Origin: Mycolicibacterium litorale
GTDB lineage: Bacteria; Actinomycetota; Actinomycetes; Mycobacteriales; Mycobacteriaceae
DNA: 64,000 bases
Reading direction: 5' to 3'
NCBI RefSeq assembly: GCF_014218295.1
Contig: NZ_AP023287.1
Location: 186,001 to 250,000 of the forward strand
Made by a program: the position numbers and the translations under genes. The notes below the pieces were generated by a model. That model did no database searches, was not told the DNA's origin, and saw nothing but the letters and a program-made list of their open reading frames with translations. Below, piece by piece: positions 35,032 through 43,239 of the stretch; within the stretch, counting starts at the first letter, position 1; each line of letters begins with the position of its first letter.

Positions 35032-35075
35032 GCCCATACACACGTGCACGTACCAAACATCAACTAAGGAGAACA

Positions 35076-35339
35076 ATGGCACTCTTCGGTCAGGACATCG
35101 AACAGGTTCGTCAGCTGGCGACGCAGCTCAACGCGAAGGCGGGCGAGATCGAGACGGTGATCTCGCAGCTGACATCGGCGGTCAATTCGGTGCAGTGGAT
35201 GGGCCCGGACGCCGAGCGCTTCAAGGCGGATTGGCAGGGCCAGCACGTCCCGCAGCTTCGGCAGGTGGTGACCGCGCTGCAGACCGCCTCGCAGAACGCC
35301 AACCGCAACGCCACCGAACAGCAGCAGGCCAGCGTCTAG
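35076..35339 (+). CDS. WXG100 protein (EsxA/EsxB-like)
   Basis: An 87-aa helical hairpin protein: ALFGQDIEQVRQLATQLN forms helix 1, the turn motif is W41-M42-G43, and helix 2 runs to ASQNANRNATEQQQASV. Size, the WxG turn and position directly after an FtsK-type ATPase identify it as a WXG100 secretion substrate or chaperone partner. There is no canonical YxxxD/E signal at the C-terminus, so it may travel as a partner of the WXG100-lipase protein. A strong AAGGAGA ribosome site lies 5 nt before the ATG. A stable hairpin follows the stop, so this gene may be made in excess over the next. Confidence 0.92.
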   Translation: MALFGQDIEQVRQLATQLNAKAGEIETVISQLTSAVNSVQWMGPDAERFKADWQGQHVPQLRQVVTALQTASQNANRNATEQQQASV

Positions 35340-35356
35340 CCGCATCGGATCGTCTC

Positions 35357-35398
35357 GGGCACACGCGCTGTGGCGTGTCCGCCACCGCGCGTGTGCCC
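35357..35398 (+). terminator. strong intercistronic hairpin
   Basis: Arms GGGCACACGCGC and GCGCGTGTGCCC (12 bp, perfect) enclose GTGGCG-TGTC-CGCCAC, giving an 18-bp stem with a single mismatch and a 4-nt loop. It lies between the WXG100 gene and the WXG100-lipase gene in the same operon, so it probably acts as a partial terminator or as an RNA stabiliser. Confidence 0.7.
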
Positions 35399-35414
35399 AG
35401 TCACGAGGAGGAAC

Positions 35415-36395
35415 ATGACCGTCGTCGGAGCAGACCCCGCCCAGTTGCGCACCACCGCCAGCCAGTTCACCCAGGCGGCCGATCGGTTGCAGGGTTCGAT
35501 GAAGGGGTTGCACAGCGCGGTCGCCGATGCGGGGATCTGGCGCGGCCCGGACTCGGAGCGGTTCCGCGGCGAGTGGAACGGCCGATCGACGCATGCGCTC
35601 AACGCCGCCATCAGTGCGCTGCGGCACGCTGCCGAAGTGCTGCGGCACAACGCCGATGAGCAGGAGGACGCCAGTCGCGCGGACGGGCCAGGGTCGGCTG
35701 CCCCGACTCAGTACGGCAGGTCAGCGTCCGGCTTGCATGACATGTGGGAGGAATTCCGAAACGTACCCTACGAATCATCCGGTTATCGGGTGCAGAAGGT
35801 CATTGGTGAGGACGGAGTTCCGCGCTACATCGTCTACATCGTGGGCACCGACGGATCGACGGAACAGACTCTCGGGGCGAACGTGGACGCCATCAAAGGC
35901 GACGTCGACCGCGAAGAACTCCACAGGTTGACGCAACTGATACCCGAGGGCGCGGAAGTCATGCTGGTCGGCTACAGCCAAGGTGGGATTGATGCGCAGA
36001 ATATCGCGGCGTCGAAGGAATTGAACGTCACGCAGATCGTCACGTACGGCTCGCCGGTACGGCAGGACCTGGACGTTCCGGCCATACATCTGATCGACGA
36101 TCGTGACCCGGTCCCGGGCCTCGGTATGTTCGCTCCTGGCAGTCCGTATGGCCATAGCGCTCCAGACGGAAGCAACAATGTCGAAGTCTTCTCCGGCAGA
36201 TCCAATGCACCGCATTCTTTCTGGGGTAACACTTCTCATGAGGTCGGCTACGGGGATCTCTCCGAGAAATGGGACAACGAAGCAAGTACATCAAGCGGAG
36301 GCCGTGCGGCCGCATCAGCCGAGAACCTCGAGCGGTTCCACGGCAGCGTCGTCGATCAGGTCGACATCGACGCCAAGAGCAACGGCTCCTGGTGA
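35415..36395 (+). CDS. WXG100-alpha/beta hydrolase fusion, putative secreted lipase effector
   Basis: A 326-aa protein. Residues 1-95 are a WXG100 domain (W42-R43-G44 turn). A Ser/Gly-rich linker leads to an alpha/beta-hydrolase domain at about 115-326: nucleophile elbow GYSQGG with Ser188, acidic LIDDRDPVPG with Asp231, and HSFWGNTSHE with His275 as likely triad. Lipase-type hydrolases with this elbow act on lipids or cutin-like esters. No signal peptide, so the WXG100 domain is the presumed export signal, as in T7SS effectors. GAGGAGGA precedes the ATG. Its stop overlaps the next gene (GTGA). Codon use looks slightly less GC-rich at 35,750-36,300 than its neighbours. Confidence 0.88.
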   Translation: MTVVGADPAQLRTTASQFTQAADRLQGSMKGLHSAVADAGIWRGPDSERFRGEWNGRSTHALNAAISALRHAAEVLRHNADEQEDASRADGPGSAAPTQYGRSASGLHDMWEEFRNVPYESSGYRVQKVIGEDGVPRYIVYIVGTDGSTEQTLGANVDAIKGDVDREELHRLTQLIPEGAEVMLVGYSQGGIDAQNIAASKELNVTQIVTYGSPVRQDLDVPAIHLIDDRDPVPGLGMFAPGSPYGHSAPDGSNNVEVFSGRSNAPHSFWGNTSHEVGYGDLSEKWDNEASTSSGGRAAASAENLERFHGSVVDQVDIDAKSNGSW

Positions 36396-37306
36396 CCGAC
36401 CCCCATTCCGGCTGGATCGACCCCAACCCGCCGGACGCCGTCGACGCGAAGACACCGGTCGTCTTGGCGGTGTCGGCCATCGTGTTGACGGCGGTGGTGG
36501 TGGCGACGCTGATCGGTGTCGTACTGCGGGCGACGGACGACGAGGCGGGTGAGACGGTCGGAGTGGTGGCACTGCTGCCGGCGAACGTTCCGGCCGACGG
36601 ATCGTTCGGCCGGTCGGTGGTCACGGTACCCGTCGTCATCTCGCACCAGGCCGCGTCGGCGGCCGCGGATCTGTTCGCCCAGCTGCCCGTCCGCGCCGAC
36701 CGGGGAGTGCGCCTGGTGTCCGGCCGGCAGCGCGGCATCTACGGTGCCACCGGCGAAACCCCGTCCTGCGACGTCGTCACGCTGGCCAACGATCTGGACG
36801 CGGACCCCGCGCTCGCGAGAATCTGGGGCCTTGCCTTGGGCCTCATGCCCCAACAGATTCCCTACTACCTCAACTCACTGACAGCCGTGGTGCTGCTTGC
36901 CGACACCTGGGTGACCACCCACGCACTTCGCGACGGCGCCGCGCACGCGGAACAGGCAGTGCTGCAGGCAGGTAACTCGATTCTGGTGGACCCTGTGGGT
37001 GTGCCGCGCGTGCACTGTGCGTCGGCCGCCCCGCTCGTCCCCCCGGCGCCGGGCTCACTCGCCCGCTACGGCGTACACGGTGACCGGTGGCCGGGCTTCG
37101 CCGCTGCCCGAGTGGTCGCCGTCGACTACGCAGGAATCGACGCTGCGCCGGGCGCAGGCGATTTCACCGTCGTGGACATCGACACCGGTCAGGAGATCAC
37201 CACGAAGAGCGGTGGTGCGATCGACCTGCGCGGTGCGTCAGTGCCCTTGCCCGACCCCGCCGTGATGAACATCCCGCCCGACCATGCAGAAAGTGGGGAC
37301 CGATGA
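36392..37306 (+). CDS. bitopic membrane protein with DUF6777-like extracytoplasmic domain
   Basis: About 304 aa. A short cytosolic start (VTDPHSGWIDPNPPDA), one membrane helix at about 22-48, then an extracytoplasmic domain. The stretch IYGATGETPSCDVVTLANDL ... QIPYYLNSLTAVVLLADTWVTTHALRDG ... QAVLQAGNSILVDPVGVPRVHC matches, from memory, the actinobacterial domain DUF6777; its two Cys could pair. Overlap with the lipase gene by 4 bp suggests co-translation; a membrane-held immunity protein or secretion component are both possible. Next gene also overlaps by 4 bp. Confidence 0.8.
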   Translation: MTDPHSGWIDPNPPDAVDAKTPVVLAVSAIVLTAVVVATLIGVVLRATDDEAGETVGVVALLPANVPADGSFGRSVVTVPVVISHQAASAAADLFAQLPVRADRGVRLVSGRQRGIYGATGETPSCDVVTLANDLDADPALARIWGLALGLMPQQIPYYLNSLTAVVLLADTWVTTHALRDGAAHAEQAVLQAGNSILVDPVGVPRVHCASAAPLVPPAPGSLARYGVHGDRWPGFAAARVVAVDYAGIDAAPGAGDFTVVDIDTGQEITTKSGGAIDLRGASVPLPDPAVMNIPPDHAESGDR

Positions 37307-38094
37307 ACCCAGACGTACACGCGGATTACCGCCGGCAGGCCGACTCCCACTTCGGCGCCGGCGAGAGCACCCGTGAGCACCACAACATCGCGCTCCTGCC
37401 CGGCGAAGAAGCACGGTTCGCCGCCGACTTCACCCCGTCTCCCCTTCTGCGCCACATCAAATCGGGTCTGGTGGTCACTGGTGACCGCGTCGTGGTGCGC
37501 CATCCCCAGTTCATGTTCTTCGTCATCCGCGTCGGTCACGCGGAATCGAGCCTTCCCATCAGCCGCGTGTCCAGTACGACCGTCGGGCGGCAACTCTCGC
37601 AACGGCGGGTGATGTCCGCCGGCATCGCGGGATTCGCCGGTCTGTTCATGCTGATGTCGAGCATGTCGGCGATGGGCGTTTTCCTGGGGCCGCTCATGCT
37701 CCTCATCGCCCTGGGACTGCTCGGATTCGCGGCCTTCCAGGCGTGGATGGCACGCGGGCTGGCGCTCATCGTCACCCACACCGGCGGCGGTACGGTCCGG
37801 GTGGATGTGGACAAGGCCGAGTACGAGCGAATGCTGGAGGCCGACAGGGTCATCCAGACGTTGGTGATCGGCAGTGCCCACAGTGCCCACAGTGCCCACA
37901 GTGCCCACAGTGTCCACAGTGCCCACAGTGCCCCGGCGGCGGCGACGACACCGACGGCACCGCCGCCTGCCGCACGGCGGCCCACCCCGACGCCCGACTA
38001 CGGGCCACCACAGCCGAGGCAGGATCTGCCGCCCAGGCCGGTGCCGCCGGCAGCCCCCCACAATCCGGGCCCGCCGTCGATCTGGCGGGGATGA
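37303..38094 (+). CDS. PH-like membrane protein with Ser-Ala-His repeat tail
   Basis: About 263 aa. Residues 1-95 look like the first part of a bacterial PH-like/GRAM-like sheet (LLPGEEARFAADFTPSPLLRHIKSGLVVTGDRVVVRHP). Two membrane helices follow (about 105-150), then VDVDKAEYERML, then a tail that starts with six to seven SAH tripeptides (HSAHSAHSAHSVHSAHSA) and ends Pro-rich. The repeat-rich tail is probably cytosolic and could bind metal through its His residues. ATG overlaps the previous stop (ATGA). Last gene of the RDD-ATPase-WXG100 operon. Function unknown. Confidence 0.75.
   Translation: MNPDVHADYRRQADSHFGAGESTREHHNIALLPGEEARFAADFTPSPLLRHIKSGLVVTGDRVVVRHPQFMFFVIRVGHAESSLPISRVSSTTVGRQLSQRRVMSAGIAGFAGLFMLMSSMSAMGVFLGPLMLLIALGLLGFAAFQAWMARGLALIVTHTGGGTVRVDVDKAEYERMLEADRVIQTLVIGSAHSAHSAHSAHSVHSAHSAPAAATTPTAPPPAARRPTPTPDYGPPQPRQDLPPRPVPPAAPHNPGPPSIWRG
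37873..37933 (+). repeat. 9-bp tandem repeat AGTGCCCAC, 6.8 copies
   Basis: Near-perfect array with one substitution (fifth unit AGTGTCCAC), encoding (Ser-Ala-His)n in frame. The high identity suggests recent slippage expansion; copy number is probably variable. The array is inside a gene and is not a CRISPR. Confidence 0.95.
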
Positions 38095-38121
38095 CACCGG
38101 TGTCCTCTCGGGGCGGTGTCA
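38092..38121. terminator. convergent hairpin spanning both stop codons
   Basis: TGACACCG (38092-38099) and CGGTGTCA (38114-38121) form an 8-bp stem. The left arm starts with the stop codon of the PH-like gene and the right arm ends with the stop codon of the opposing histidine kinase gene. Confidence 0.6.
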
Positions 38122-40380
38122 CGGCGACGGGTCGGTGAGCCGGCTTTCCGTACTGGCGCCGCGCAATCGGATCGTCAGCCACGCCGTGCGGTCTGACCAG
38201 ATGAGTTCTCCGGGGTCCAGGCCGATGTCGCGGCCGGCGTGCACCGCAGGCACATCACACACGACGCTCACGGTGACCTCGTCGTCGGTGGTGGTGACGA
38301 CCACCCGCGCCGAGTCGCCGGCCAGGGCGATCAGGCGGTCGACTGAGACGACGACGCGGTCCACGGCGGGCTTGTCGAGAGACGGCAGCTCTCCGTCGAA
38401 ATGGACGGTCACCTCCACCCCGCGATCCTCCGCCGCCTCGACGAGGGCACGGATCTCGAACACCAGCGGATGGTCTGACCGCAGTTGATCGAACAATGAC
38501 CGCAAGCGCCGGGATTCCGCGCGGGCCCGCCTGCGCAGTTCGGGGGTCACGGGCTCCCCGTTGCTCAATGCGCGCAACAACGGCACGACCCCGGCCATGA
38601 TGTCGGCGTACCGCTTGAGGTAGTCGGCCTGGACCGCACCGGCCACCTGCTCAGCGGTGACGACCTGCACCAGACTGTGGTGCTCGACGCGCGCGTCGTG
38701 TGCGGCCCGGGCTGCCCACGAACTGAATACGGTCGCGAACATCTGCGGAAGCAGCGTGCCGGCGAACCCCAGCCCGAGGAAGACTAACATGGGTTCACCC
38801 GGTTCGCGGAGGAAAGCGGTGACCGCTGGTCCACACCAATAGGCGAACAGGGTGCCGGCGGCGCGTCCGGTCGGCCATCTCAACAGCAGAGGCAATAAAC
38901 AGAATCCGACCGCTGCGGGAGACCAGTTCGCGTCCGTGGTGAGTTCGCCAGGGGTCAGCAACGCCGGTTGTACGAAGGAGATGACGGCCAGGACGAATGC
39001 GGCGACCCACGCCGGTCGCCGCTCCCGGTAGAGCACCGCCGGAACCGACGCGAGTGCGCACAGACCGGTGACGATCGCGAGGACGAACTGCCATTCGGCG
39101 TGCTGCTGATAAGCGGTGACCGGTGGGACCGCCACGGCCAGGACGGCAAGGGCGAATACCGTCAGCGCCAGCGTGTAGGTCGACCGGAGCCTGCCGATGA
39201 GCCGGTCCGCCTCAGTGGCCGCGTCCACCGACTCCGAAACCGGCCGCCTGTCGGGCCAGGACAGTTCGGCGACGGTGCCCTCGGTAGGCGCCGAACGTAC
39301 CGATCCGGCGCCGCCCACCCGGTTCATCCGATTGACGATGGATCCGCGGATGCCGTGGCCGCCCAGATCGGCTCCGGTGGTGAATCCGACGCCGTTGTCG
39401 CTGATCGTGACCCGATCGTGCTGGACGTCGATGGTGATCAGGCTTGCGCCCGCGTGGCGGTCGACGTTGTTGGTCACCTCCCGCGCGGCAGCTGCGATCG
39501 CGTGGGCGAGATCGCCGTGCAGCCAGACGTGTTCTTGGCCGACGAACCGTACGGCGGTCTGCAGGTGCGCGGTCTGCGACCGAAGGGTCGCCACGATGTC
39601 GATACGCGCCGACGGCGAACTCCACGGGGGGTCTTCGAGGATTTCGAGGTCACGACGCGCCTGCGCCGCAAGCCGGTCGTCGGCGACGTGTGCTTCCTGC
39701 CCGACCATGAGGAGGGTCGCGGCGGCGGTGTCGTGGAGCAGCGCCAGCTGCTCACGATCGTAGTCGCGTCGCGCGGCGGACACCGTGCGGGCGACCTCGG
39801 CTGCGTAGCGCTCGTCACGCGCCCGGTCGACCGCGTCGGCGATTCGCCACGTCATGATGCGGATGAGTGTCGTCGCCACATAGCCGGCGACGAACGGGTA
39901 GAGATGCCGTGCCAGCCCGTCCCAACCGGCCACCTGGACCGTTCCCCAGAGGAAGGACCCGACGATGAGGAGCGCCATGGGAGCGGCGACCCGCGGACGA
40001 ACCTGGATCACGAATGTCGCTGTCGAGACACCGACGATCGCTTCGGGAGCGCTGTTGGTGTCGAGGAACTCCGGGCCGCTGACGATGAGCGGGATGCCGC
40101 ATCCGACGGCCACCGTCCAGCACAAGTCGGCGGCCGTGAACTGCCACAGTTGCGAACGCACCACAAGCCGGTAGACCGACCAGGCGCCCGCGGAGACCAG
40201 CAGCAGGCGCCCCGCGGGTCGGGCGGCGACGTCGCCGTCGGCAACCGCGGCGAGGACAGCCACGACCAGCGTGGTGGTGTGCCGGACCAGGATGCACACC
40301 AGGCCCGCCCGGTGCGACAGATGGCGGTGTGCCGGACCGACCGTGACCCGAACCGGATTGGGCCTACGCGCGGTCTTCAC
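38119..40380 (-). CDS. NarL-type histidine kinase, internally duplicated (paralogue 1)
   Basis: A 753-aa membrane protein, GTG start. First unit: about five N-terminal membrane helices, a coiled linker, the HisKA_3 helix EQLALLHDTAAATLLMVGQ (phosphoacceptor His216) and a HATPase with N-box REVTNNVDRHAG, ISDNGVGF and GGHGIRGSI. Second unit: four to five more helices (about 415-550), a long helix and a degenerate HATPase-like domain without N, G1 or G2 boxes. So one chain holds an active and an inactive kinase unit. Divergent from a 30-40 percent-looking paralogue, with an orphan LuxR-type regulator nearby. It probably senses a membrane or envelope signal for the island. Confidence 0.85.
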   Translation of the reverse strand: MKTARRPNPVRVTVGPAHRHLSHRAGLVCILVRHTTTLVVAVLAAVADGDVAARPAGRLLLVSAGAWSVYRLVVRSQLWQFTAADLCWTVAVGCGIPLIVSGPEFLDTNSAPEAIVGVSTATFVIQVRPRVAAPMALLIVGSFLWGTVQVAGWDGLARHLYPFVAGYVATTLIRIMTWRIADAVDRARDERYAAEVARTVSAARRDYDREQLALLHDTAAATLLMVGQEAHVADDRLAAQARRDLEILEDPPWSSPSARIDIVATLRSQTAHLQTAVRFVGQEHVWLHGDLAHAIAAAAREVTNNVDRHAGASLITIDVQHDRVTISDNGVGFTTGADLGGHGIRGSIVNRMNRVGGAGSVRSAPTEGTVAELSWPDRRPVSESVDAATEADRLIGRLRSTYTLALTVFALAVLAVAVPPVTAYQQHAEWQFVLAIVTGLCALASVPAVLYRERRPAWVAAFVLAVISFVQPALLTPGELTTDANWSPAAVGFCLLPLLLRWPTGRAAGTLFAYWCGPAVTAFLREPGEPMLVFLGLGFAGTLLPQMFATVFSSWAARAAHDARVEHHSLVQVVTAEQVAGAVQADYLKRYADIMAGVVPLLRALSNGEPVTPELRRRARAESRRLRSLFDQLRSDHPLVFEIRALVEAAEDRGVEVTVHFDGELPSLDKPAVDRVVVSVDRLIALAGDSARVVVTTTDDEVTVSVVCDVPAVHAGRDIGLDPGELIWSDRTAWLTIRLRGASTESRLTDPSP

Positions 40381-40671
40381 GGTGGCTGCCTACCCCGATT
40401 ACTCGCTTCGTCCGGTGCCGGCGAACGCCGACTACGTGCCCCGGGAACGTATCCGAGGCGGGCGGCGTGCGGCGTCCCCCGAACGACCGATTGTCGGCGG
40501 TGCACCGATCGGTGTCGACGACTCCGGGCGAAAGTCATCCGAATGACCGACAGCGACGCTATCGGACCGCCGACAACCTCGCCATACACTCACATCACGG
40601 TATCCGGCGAGCATCTCGGCGGCCGTCCGCGAGCGTGACGCGCTCGACGCGCGGCTTGCCGGAAGGCAGGT
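40381..40671. promoter_or_regulatory. divergent promoter region between the two histidine kinases
   Basis: 291 bp without a convincing gene separates the two divergent kinase genes. It must hold both promoters. GGAAGG just before GTG 40672 is the ribosome site of paralogue 2. No clear palindromic operator stands out. Confidence 0.5.
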
Positions 40672-43077
40672 GTGGTCATCAGATTCCCCGCCGTATCGAT
40701 ACGCCGTGCCGGCCGCGCGACGGGATCGGGCGATTCCTCGAGCGGGGGGCTTCCCGACCTCGACAAGCCGTATGCCGTCGACGATGTGTCACAGCGGCAT
40801 CTGCTTCGGCGTGCCATGGCCGTCGGACTCCTCATGCGGCACTGCGTGAACGGTGGAGTGGCGGCCATCGCGCTCGCGGAACCGGAATCGGGGGTGAGCG
40901 GGACCGGGCGGTGGCTGTTGGGCGGTGTGCTCGTCTGGGCGCTCGTCCGAGCGGCGACGCGGTCTCAGCGGCACACGCTCACGGCGATCGACTTCGCTGT
41001 CACGCTCGCGGTGTGTCTCGGGATCCCCGAACTGACCACCGATCCCGCCTTCTACATGACCAACAGCGCGCCCCAGGCGATCGCCGGCACCGCGGTCGTC
41101 AGCTTCGCGGTCTCGCTCCCCGCGGCGGCCACTGCCGCGATGACCGTCGCGATCGCGGCGGCCTACGCGACCGGCACCGCGGGCGTCACCGGGTGGGACG
41201 ATGTGTGGTCGGTCCTGGCGGTGTACTACTTCGCGCTGCAGTGGGTGACCGCGTCGATGATCCGGGCGATGTTGCTGCGCGTCGCAGCGGCGGTGGATCG
41301 CGCTCGGAGGGGGCGGGAGGCGGCACAGATGGCTCGCCAGGTGGACGAGGCGGTACGCAACTTCGAACGGGAACAATTGGCGTTGTTGCATGACACCGCT
41401 GCGTCCACTCTGCTGATGGTGGGCCAGGGGGTGGATCTTCCTCCCGATCGGCTGGCGGCTCAGGCCGGGCGGGACCTCGAACTGCTTCGCGACGGGCCCT
41501 GGCATCACCGGTCGGCACCGGTGGAGTTGATCGGTCAACTGCGTGCCCTCACCACTCTGGCCCGTACGCCCGCGGTCGTCGACGGCGTCGGCCCCCGGTG
41601 GGTCGACAGCCGAATCGCGCAGGCGGTCTTGGCCGCAACCCGTGAAGCCATCAACAACGTGGACCGGCATGCGCGCGCGGGCCGGATACGGATCGTGCCG
41701 GAGGACGGGTTGGTGTCGGTGATCGACGACGGCATCGGCTTCGATCCGGCACGGGTGGGCGCGGGACATGGTCTTGCGGAATCGATCACCGCGCGCATGC
41801 GGCGTGCGGGGGGCGGCGCGGAGGTGATCTCGGCGCCGGGTGCAGGCACCACCGTCGTGCTCAGGTGGAGCCCGGGTCCGGCGGCGTCCGCCCCCGCGGA
41901 CGCGGTGCAACCGGACGGTTCCATCGAGCGGATGCGCCTGATCTACGCCTGGGCGCTGACGGGATATGCGGTGGCCAATCTGGTGACGACGGTGCCCTAC
42001 GCGGTGGCCTACGCCGGGCACCCGGTTGCCCAGATCGTCCTGGCGGCCGTCGCCGGGACGTGCGCGGTGCTGGCGGTGCCCGCCTGCCGCGGCCGTGTGC
42101 CGCTTCCCATGTGGTTCGGTCCGGCGGTGCTCACCGCGGTGCTGATCGCTCAGATCATGCTTCTCGCTCCGGAGCAGATCGGTACCCAGGCCGATTGGAC
42201 TCAAGGGGGAATCGGCTGGTGCGTCGTGCTGTGGGTGCTGTCCACCCGCATTCCACGCGCAGCGGGCATTCTCGTCGGAGTCTGGGTGGTCGGCGGCATC
42301 CTGGAGATCTGTCGCAACCCGGTCAGTGATGCCGTCGTCAACGTCGGATTGGGGACAGCCAGCATCCTGGGAGTGCAATTGTTCGCGCTGATCTTCGACG
42401 GTTTGATGCGCGAGGCAGCCGCGGACGTAGAGGCCGATGTGACCGCCCAGAACAGAGTGGTCGTCAGTGAGCGCATCGCGCGTGCGGTGGCCGAGGACTA
42501 TCGGCGTCGCTACGCCCGGCTCGTCGACAACGTCGTCCCGCTCCTGCAGCGGCTCAGTGAAGGAGAAGTCGTCTCCGAGGCGATGCAGCGGGAAGCAAGA
42601 GCCGAATCCCGCAGGCTCAGAGTGCTGTTCGACCAGTCGAGGACGTTCTCTCATCCGGTGATGCGGCGGCTGCGGCCGGTGATCGACAGAGCCGACGCGG
42701 CGGGCGTCGACGTCGTCGTGGATGTCAGCAGCGATCTTCCGGCACTCGACGGGGATGCTGCCGAAGCCTTGATCGAGCCGCTCGACACCGCCCTGTCGAC
42801 GGGCATGTCGAGTGCCCATGTCGTGATCGGTGCGTCCGAGGACGCCTTGAACATGAGCGTGGTGTGTCGTGATGTCGTGGACCCCACCGCGCTAGCGGCG
42901 AAGATCCGTTCTGCGGGTGGGCAGGTGATCGTCGACGGCCGCACCGTATGGGTGATCGTCGAGAACGGGATGAACGCCTCGGCGCACGAGCGGCTCACCG
43001 ACGAGGCGCCGAACGGCGATCCTTCATCGGCGTGGCCGCCGAACCTCGAGACGCCCGACCTCGATCAGCGGCGGTGA
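40672..43077 (+). CDS. NarL-type histidine kinase, internally duplicated (paralogue 2)
   Basis: An 801-aa paralogue of the divergent kinase with the same layout: N-terminal membrane helices, HisKA_3 motif EREQLALLHDTAASTLLMVGQ (His240), HATPase with REAINNVDRHAR, VIDDGIGF and AGHGLAESI, then a second membrane block at about 430-560 and a degenerate HATPase-like C-terminus (VDVSSDLPALDGDAAEALIEPLDT...) lacking the ATP-binding boxes. The GTG start is supported by GGAAGG. The stop lies inside a small opposing gene (54-bp overlap). Two such kinases may form a heterodimer feeding one response regulator. Confidence 0.85.
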   Translation: MVIRFPAVSIRRAGRATGSGDSSSGGLPDLDKPYAVDDVSQRHLLRRAMAVGLLMRHCVNGGVAAIALAEPESGVSGTGRWLLGGVLVWALVRAATRSQRHTLTAIDFAVTLAVCLGIPELTTDPAFYMTNSAPQAIAGTAVVSFAVSLPAAATAAMTVAIAAAYATGTAGVTGWDDVWSVLAVYYFALQWVTASMIRAMLLRVAAAVDRARRGREAAQMARQVDEAVRNFEREQLALLHDTAASTLLMVGQGVDLPPDRLAAQAGRDLELLRDGPWHHRSAPVELIGQLRALTTLARTPAVVDGVGPRWVDSRIAQAVLAATREAINNVDRHARAGRIRIVPEDGLVSVIDDGIGFDPARVGAGHGLAESITARMRRAGGGAEVISAPGAGTTVVLRWSPGPAASAPADAVQPDGSIERMRLIYAWALTGYAVANLVTTVPYAVAYAGHPVAQIVLAAVAGTCAVLAVPACRGRVPLPMWFGPAVLTAVLIAQIMLLAPEQIGTQADWTQGGIGWCVVLWVLSTRIPRAAGILVGVWVVGGILEICRNPVSDAVVNVGLGTASILGVQLFALIFDGLMREAAADVEADVTAQNRVVVSERIARAVAEDYRRRYARLVDNVVPLLQRLSEGEVVSEAMQREARAESRRLRVLFDQSRTFSHPVMRRLRPVIDRADAAGVDVVVDVSSDLPALDGDAAEALIEPLDTALSTGMSSAHVVIGASEDALNMSVVCRDVVDPTALAAKIRSAGGQVIVDGRTVWVIVENGMNASAHERLTDEAPNGDPSSAWPPNLETPDLDQRR

Positions 43078-43239
43078 TTCCGGCCCGCCGATGGTCGGAC
43101 TGAAGCCCGACATATCGCTCCGCGCCGGCGGCAGGGTCCGCGAAAGGCGGCGCCGTCGGCAGAACTCGATGTTGCCCCATGTCGTCATGCCGGCGATTCC
43201 GACGCCGAAGAGCGCCCATATCGCGGTGGTGGCCGTCAC
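43024..43239 (-). CDS. small bitopic membrane protein
   Basis: A 71-aa protein: one N-terminal membrane helix (TTAIWALFGVGIAGMTTWGN, about residues 4-24), then FCRRRRLSR, giving a cytosolic basic C-terminal tail. GTG start overlaps the stop of the preceding gene (GTGA), which supports it as a real gene although it overlaps the 3' end of the opposing kinase gene. Family not recognised. Confidence 0.55.
   Translation of the reverse strand: MTATTAIWALFGVGIAGMTTWGNIEFCRRRRLSRTLPPARSDMSGFSPTIGGPESPPLIEVGRLEVRRPRR

Noticed and set aside
37873-37933. Possible CRISPR-like array
   Set aside because: Units are 9 bp with no spacers and are in frame inside a protein-coding gene; no cas genes nearby.
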